Below are positions 61,542-64,000 of a stretch of 64,000 nt of DNA, piece by piece; the stretch's first letter is position 1, and each line of letters starts with the position of its first letter. A program made the position numbers and the translations under genes. The DNA comes from JAPLKX01 sp035530195 (GTDB taxonomy: Bacteria; Hydrogenedentota; Hydrogenedentia; Hydrogenedentales; SLHB01). The stretch lies in assembly GCA_035530195.1 (NCBI GenBank), contig DATKVG010000103.1, positions 22,381 through 86,380 on the forward strand, written 5' to 3'. The notes below the pieces were generated by a model. That model made no database searches and was not told where the DNA came from. It saw nothing but the letters and a program-made list of their open reading frames with translations.

Positions 61542-62483
61542 ATGAAGAAGAAGGGTTTCACTCTTATCGAGCTTTTGGTGGTAATCGCCATCATCGGTAT
61601 TTTGGCGGCGATCCTGCTGCCGGCGCTGGCCCGGGCGCGCGAATCCGCTCGCCGCGCGAGTTGCGCCAATAACCTCAAACAGTGTGGGTTGGTATTCAAG
61701 ATGTACTCCAACGAGTCCAAAGGCGGGAAGTTCCCCTCAATGGCCCCGAAGATCTCATATGTGATGGACCTCGTCACGGGCCTGCCGACGAACTATAACA
61801 AGTGCGGCTATAACAACCCGAATACGGCCGGTGGCGACGCCGAATTCATCTTTGAGGGCCCCGCGGTGTTTCCGGAGTACCTGAGCGACGTCAACGTGCT
61901 GGTCTGCCCGTCCGATGCGTCCGGCGGCACCGAGTACTGGGTCGGCGTGGATCCCCTTGCAGATGCAAGCGCTGTCGATCCCTGCGCGTTAACGGCCGAG
62001 TCCTATATGTACCTGGCTTGGGCGCTGAACGGCGCTCCGGGCAAGGATTATTTGCTTCCCGGTGTGGATCCCAACGACCCCACGCTTGACCCGGCCGACA
62101 TTGCCGGCACGTACGTCGACTTGAATTTCCTGACGGAGATCGCGACCACGCTGAACGCCCAGGCGAACGCCGTCCTCGGCGCCAACGCGTATGATGTCGA
62201 CATCGAGTTCACCAACCAAGGCGGTGCCGACGTCACCCTCTACCGGCTGCGCGAAGGCATCGAGCGGTTCTTCATCACCGACATCAACAATCCCGCCGCG
62301 TCCGCCCAGGCGCAAAGCGAGATCCCGGTGATATTTGACATGGCCAGCAGCACGGCCGGCGAGTTCAACCACGTGCCCGGCGGCGAGAATGTGTTGTACA
62401 TGGACGGCCACGTCTCGTTCCTCAAGTTCCCCAGCGATTTCCCGGCCACGCGCGCGTTCGTATCGCTGGTGTCCATGTTCTAA
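61542..62483 (+). CDS. Type IV prepilin-like protein (DUF1559-style)
   Basis: 313 residues from the ATG at 61542 with AGGGAGGT before it. The class III leader [23 protein letters not shown] has the cleavage glycine G5 and E10 (Glu5 of the mature form). [18 protein letters not shown] and the C-terminal [23 protein letters not shown] (H..DG motif) are typical of the large family of prepilin-like proteins in Planctomycetota and relatives. Expected to be cut by a prepilin peptidase and form a pseudopilus-like or envelope structure. A strong promoter and terminator suggest abundant monocistronic expression. Confidence 0.92.
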   Translation: MKKKGFTLIELLVVIAIIGILAAILLPALARARESARRASCANNLKQCGLVFKMYSNESKGGKFPSMAPKISYVMDLVTGLPTNYNKCGYNNPNTAGGDAEFIFEGPAVFPEYLSDVNVLVCPSDASGGTEYWVGVDPLADASAVDPCALTAESYMYLAWALNGAPGKDYLLPGVDPNDPTLDPADIAGTYVDLNFLTEIATTLNAQANAVLGANAYDVDIEFTNQGGADVTLYRLREGIERFFITDINNPAASAQAQSEIPVIFDMASSTAGEFNHVPGGENVLYMDGHVSFLKFPSDFPATRAFVSLVSMF

Positions 62484-62509
62484 TTTCATCGGGAGTGACT
62501 TAAGCAGTT

Positions 62510-62545
62510 GAGAGCGGGGCTGCGGCCCCGCTCTCCCCTTATTTA
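62510..62545 (+). terminator. Terminator of the prepilin-like gene
   Basis: Stem GAGAGCGGGGC/GCCCCGCTCTC with TGCG loop, followed by CCCTTATTTAT. Confidence 0.85.
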
Positions 62546-62570
62546 TACGATCCGTTTTCTGGAGATCGTG

Positions 62571-62602
62571 TAAGCGGCGGGGACGCCGTTTCCACGAGCG
62601 CC
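62571..62602. repeat. GCGGCG palindrome recurring at 27572-27605
   Basis: AAGCGGCGGGGACGCCGTTT plus CCACGAGCGC, nearly identical to the stretch at 27572-27605 upstream of the atp operon. Confidence 0.6.
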
Positions 62603-62849
62603 CGCGGGAAGCCACTGGGTTGGTTGCGGCCATGCCGAGATGGGCTATTTTCACAATGTCCCTCCGAGACTTTCTCTGGGTTGTCAACAATTATCTGGCC
62701 GGGTGGGGCATGGTTGACGCAATGAAACCAAAGGGGCGAATTGAGGATTAATTTGAGTACGTGGAGTGAGTTTGAGGCGCCGCGCGGTGCGCCGGCCGTC
62801 TTGGGTCGGTCAGTGGCTGGGCCATTATAGTTATGCGGAGGACGCAATC

Positions 62850-62903
62850 ATGGGCGTGATTATGCTGGTGCTTTTCGCTGCAGTAGTGTTCTTGAGCACG
62901 TAA
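62850..62903 (+). CDS. Possible 17-residue hydrophobic microprotein
   Basis: ATG preceded at good distance by GCGGAGGAC; encodes MGVIMLVLFAAVVFLST and stops at TAA. It is one continuous hydrophobic segment long enough to cross a membrane. No known family. The ribosome-binding site is the main reason to list it; it may be chance. Confidence 0.4.
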   Translation: MGVIMLVLFAAVVFLST

Positions 62904-63000
62904 AGTGTATTGCTGTGGACGAATGGAACATAGCTGCAGAATCTGAAGGTCCCGAGGGAAGAATAAAGCCGTAGTACCAGGTTTGAACGCGGAAAAGAGG

Positions 63001-63045
63001 AACCGTCAGCCTGCGAAGTCAGGCTGACGGTTGTTTGTTTTCAGC
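63001..63045. terminator. Bidirectional rho-independent terminator
   Basis: Perfect 13-bp stem AACCGTCAGCCTG/CAGGCTGACGGTT, T-rich on the plus side; it lies just past the stop of the minus-strand lipoprotein gene. Confidence 0.9.
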
Positions 63046-63069
63046 CGGGCGTCAACCAGCAGGAACTTA

Positions 63070-63612
63070 TTATGGGCAGGAAGTCCACGTCGGGTCGGCG
63101 TAATCGTAACTGTCGTCATACCGGCTAAGGGCGGTCGTGTCAAGATACATGGTGTCGCCCGCCACACTATACGACATGGTATTCGGTTGTTGCTGCGCCG
63201 TAGTGTAGACATGGAACTGCGCTGTGTAGAACATATCAGCCAGCGTGTCGGCTTCCGCGCTGTTGAGGATGATACCTTGTATTACCATTTTGGCGGCTAC
63301 GTCCTGGCAGGCGGTGGCCGCGTACGAGAGGGTTATGTTGCCGCCGGAAATGGTGTACGTCCCGCTTACCCAGCCGCGCATTTGGCCCGACCAGCCAGTG
63401 CCGGAAAGCAGATAATCCACGACAATAGTGAATCGGCCATCGTCGTAGAACTTCATGATTTGGGCGACGGTTACGTCAACGCCTTGCACGACAGTGGTAC
63501 CCATTTCCAGGATCCAGGCCTCTTCGTCATTGCCATCTTCAGGGCATCCCGTAAGCACTACGCCGACAGCCGCGATCGTTACTACCAATAAAATATCGGT
63601 AATCTTACGCAT
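63070..63612 (-). CDS. Small lipoprotein of unknown function
   Basis: 180 residues from the ATG at 63612, preceded by GAAGGAGGAGAA. Lipobox VLTGC with signal MRKITDILLVVTIAAVGV. The mature part is acidic and beta-rich (FTIVVDYLLSGTGWSGQMRGWVSGTYTISGG), in the style of small lipocalin- or calycin-like lipoproteins, but no family is recognised. Likely outer-membrane anchored. Confidence 0.85.
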   Translation of the reverse strand: MRKITDILLVVTIAAVGVVLTGCPEDGNDEEAWILEMGTTVVQGVDVTVAQIMKFYDDGRFTIVVDYLLSGTGWSGQMRGWVSGTYTISGGNITLSYAATACQDVAAKMVIQGIILNSAEADTLADMFYTAQFHVYTTAQQQPNTMSYSVAGDTMYLDTTALSRYDDSYDYADPTWTSCP

Positions 63613-63771
63613 TTCATTTCTCCTCCTTCTGTTGTTGTTTATGACACTTCCTGAAACCGGCGATAAGACCATGAGTAAAAGGACCCAGATCCCGCGCGGC
63701 AACATACCCCTCTGCAGAAAACAAGATACGATTCGCACGCCGTCTATCTCAGGACTTTAGAATCCCTTTTA

Positions 63772-63801
63772 ACTATAGACCAACATATACTTGAAAGTCA
63801 A
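63772..63801 (-). promoter_or_regulatory. Sigma-70 promoter of the small lipoprotein gene
   Basis: TTGACT-N18-TATAGT on the minus strand, giving a leader of about 150 nt. Confidence 0.6.
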
Positions 63802-63803
63802 CA

Positions 63804-63823
63804 GCTATCTCTATATAGATAGC
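63804..63823. promoter_or_regulatory. Possible operator palindrome
   Basis: GCTATCT-CTATAT-AGATAGC, a 7-bp inverted repeat immediately upstream of the -35 box. Confidence 0.4.
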
Positions 63824-63916
63824 CGTATACAACAACAGGAATTTACGCTGAACAGGGGGACCGTTGCGGTTGAGGAAAGCTGACCCGGGGGATGTGGTTG
63901 CCCCCCTGATTTATCC

Positions 63917-64000
63917 CTATATCTTTATGTCGGCCCGTTGGACGTACTTGTGCAGGGCCTGGCGGCGAATGGCGTCGAAAACGTTTACGTCGAACCGGAC
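63917..64000 (-). CDS. C-terminal end of a gene entering from the right edge
   Basis: 27 codons open to the window end, reading VRFDVNVFDAIRRQALHKYV then QRADIKI and a TAG stop. Codon use is that of a real gene, but too little is present for a family call. Confidence 0.45.
   Translation of the reverse strand, partial: VRFDVNVFDAIRRQALHKYVQRADIKI

Larger units (their letters stand above)
62484..63069. other. Region between prepilin-like and lipoprotein genes
   Basis: Contains the prepilin terminator, the AAGCGGCGGGGACGCCG palindrome (62571-62602), a possible 17-codon gene (62850-62903) and a bidirectional terminator (63001-63045). Nothing else seen. Confidence 0.6.
63613..63916. other. Promoter region of the small lipoprotein
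   Basis: No gene. Minus-strand promoter TTGACT-N18-TATAGT at 63772-63801 and a palindrome just upstream of it (63804-63823). The remainder shows nothing recognisable. Confidence 0.6.

Overview
The window is GC-rich, densely coded chromosomal DNA from a Gram-negative bacterium. Lipobox lipoproteins, Tat-exported sugar enzymes, an RlpA protein and a FlgM anti-sigma-28 factor point to an outer-membrane, probably flagellated organism. The prepilin-like protein near the right end ([14 protein letters not shown] start, H..DG motif near the C-terminus) and the Tat-exported isomerase-like proteins are typical of the Planctomycetota/Lentisphaerota/Hydrogenedentota neighbourhood. That placement is inference from gene style; no rRNA or tRNA gene was recognised.

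Layout. 1-11220: truncated cysE, a MATE exporter, a surface-glycan or peptide-modification island (two radical SAM/SPASM proteins, a degenerate radical SAM-glycosyltransferase fusion, a GT4 glycosyltransferase with a short partner), a four-helix-bundle gene flanked by 9-bp arrays, and tyrS. 11600-16330: a PKD lipoprotein, a Nudix hydrolase and rfbB/rfbD for dTDP-rhamnose. 16333-17287: a gene-free stretch with three successive sigma-28-type promoters, each followed by a 130-200 nt unit ending in a hairpin. 17288-27234: truA-eda, an amino-sugar/uronate module, clpP, recG and a secreted protein. 27783-35746: a complete F1Fo ATP synthase operon with signs of Na+ coupling and two different b subunits. 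35832-50520: an ATPase with a DUF4143-type C-terminus, Tat-exported isomerase-like proteins, a GspG-like protein, an esterase, a nitrilase with an FG-GAP protein, and a second copy of the GT4-plus-partner cassette. 50703-54752: pstSCAB-phoU. 54766-64000: a Tat sugar isomerase, flgM-rlpA, an HTH response regulator, gpsA, a TPR protein, a HAD hydrolase, a Trm112-like protein, a prepilin-like protein with a strong promoter and structured leader, and a lipoprotein.

The most striking signal is the 16438-17108 array. Three promoters match TAAAGTTT-N11-GCCGATAA closely and each precedes a short structured transcript unit. Units 1 and 3 each carry two hairpins whose hexaloops fit the CsrA/RsmE consensus ACANGGANGU exactly. 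With flgM behind its own sigma-28-type promoter at 56545-56572, this suggests a set of flagellar-sigma-controlled small RNAs, two of which could sequester CsrA. Several families of short palindromic repeats are scattered between genes, including one inside the ATP synthase operon.
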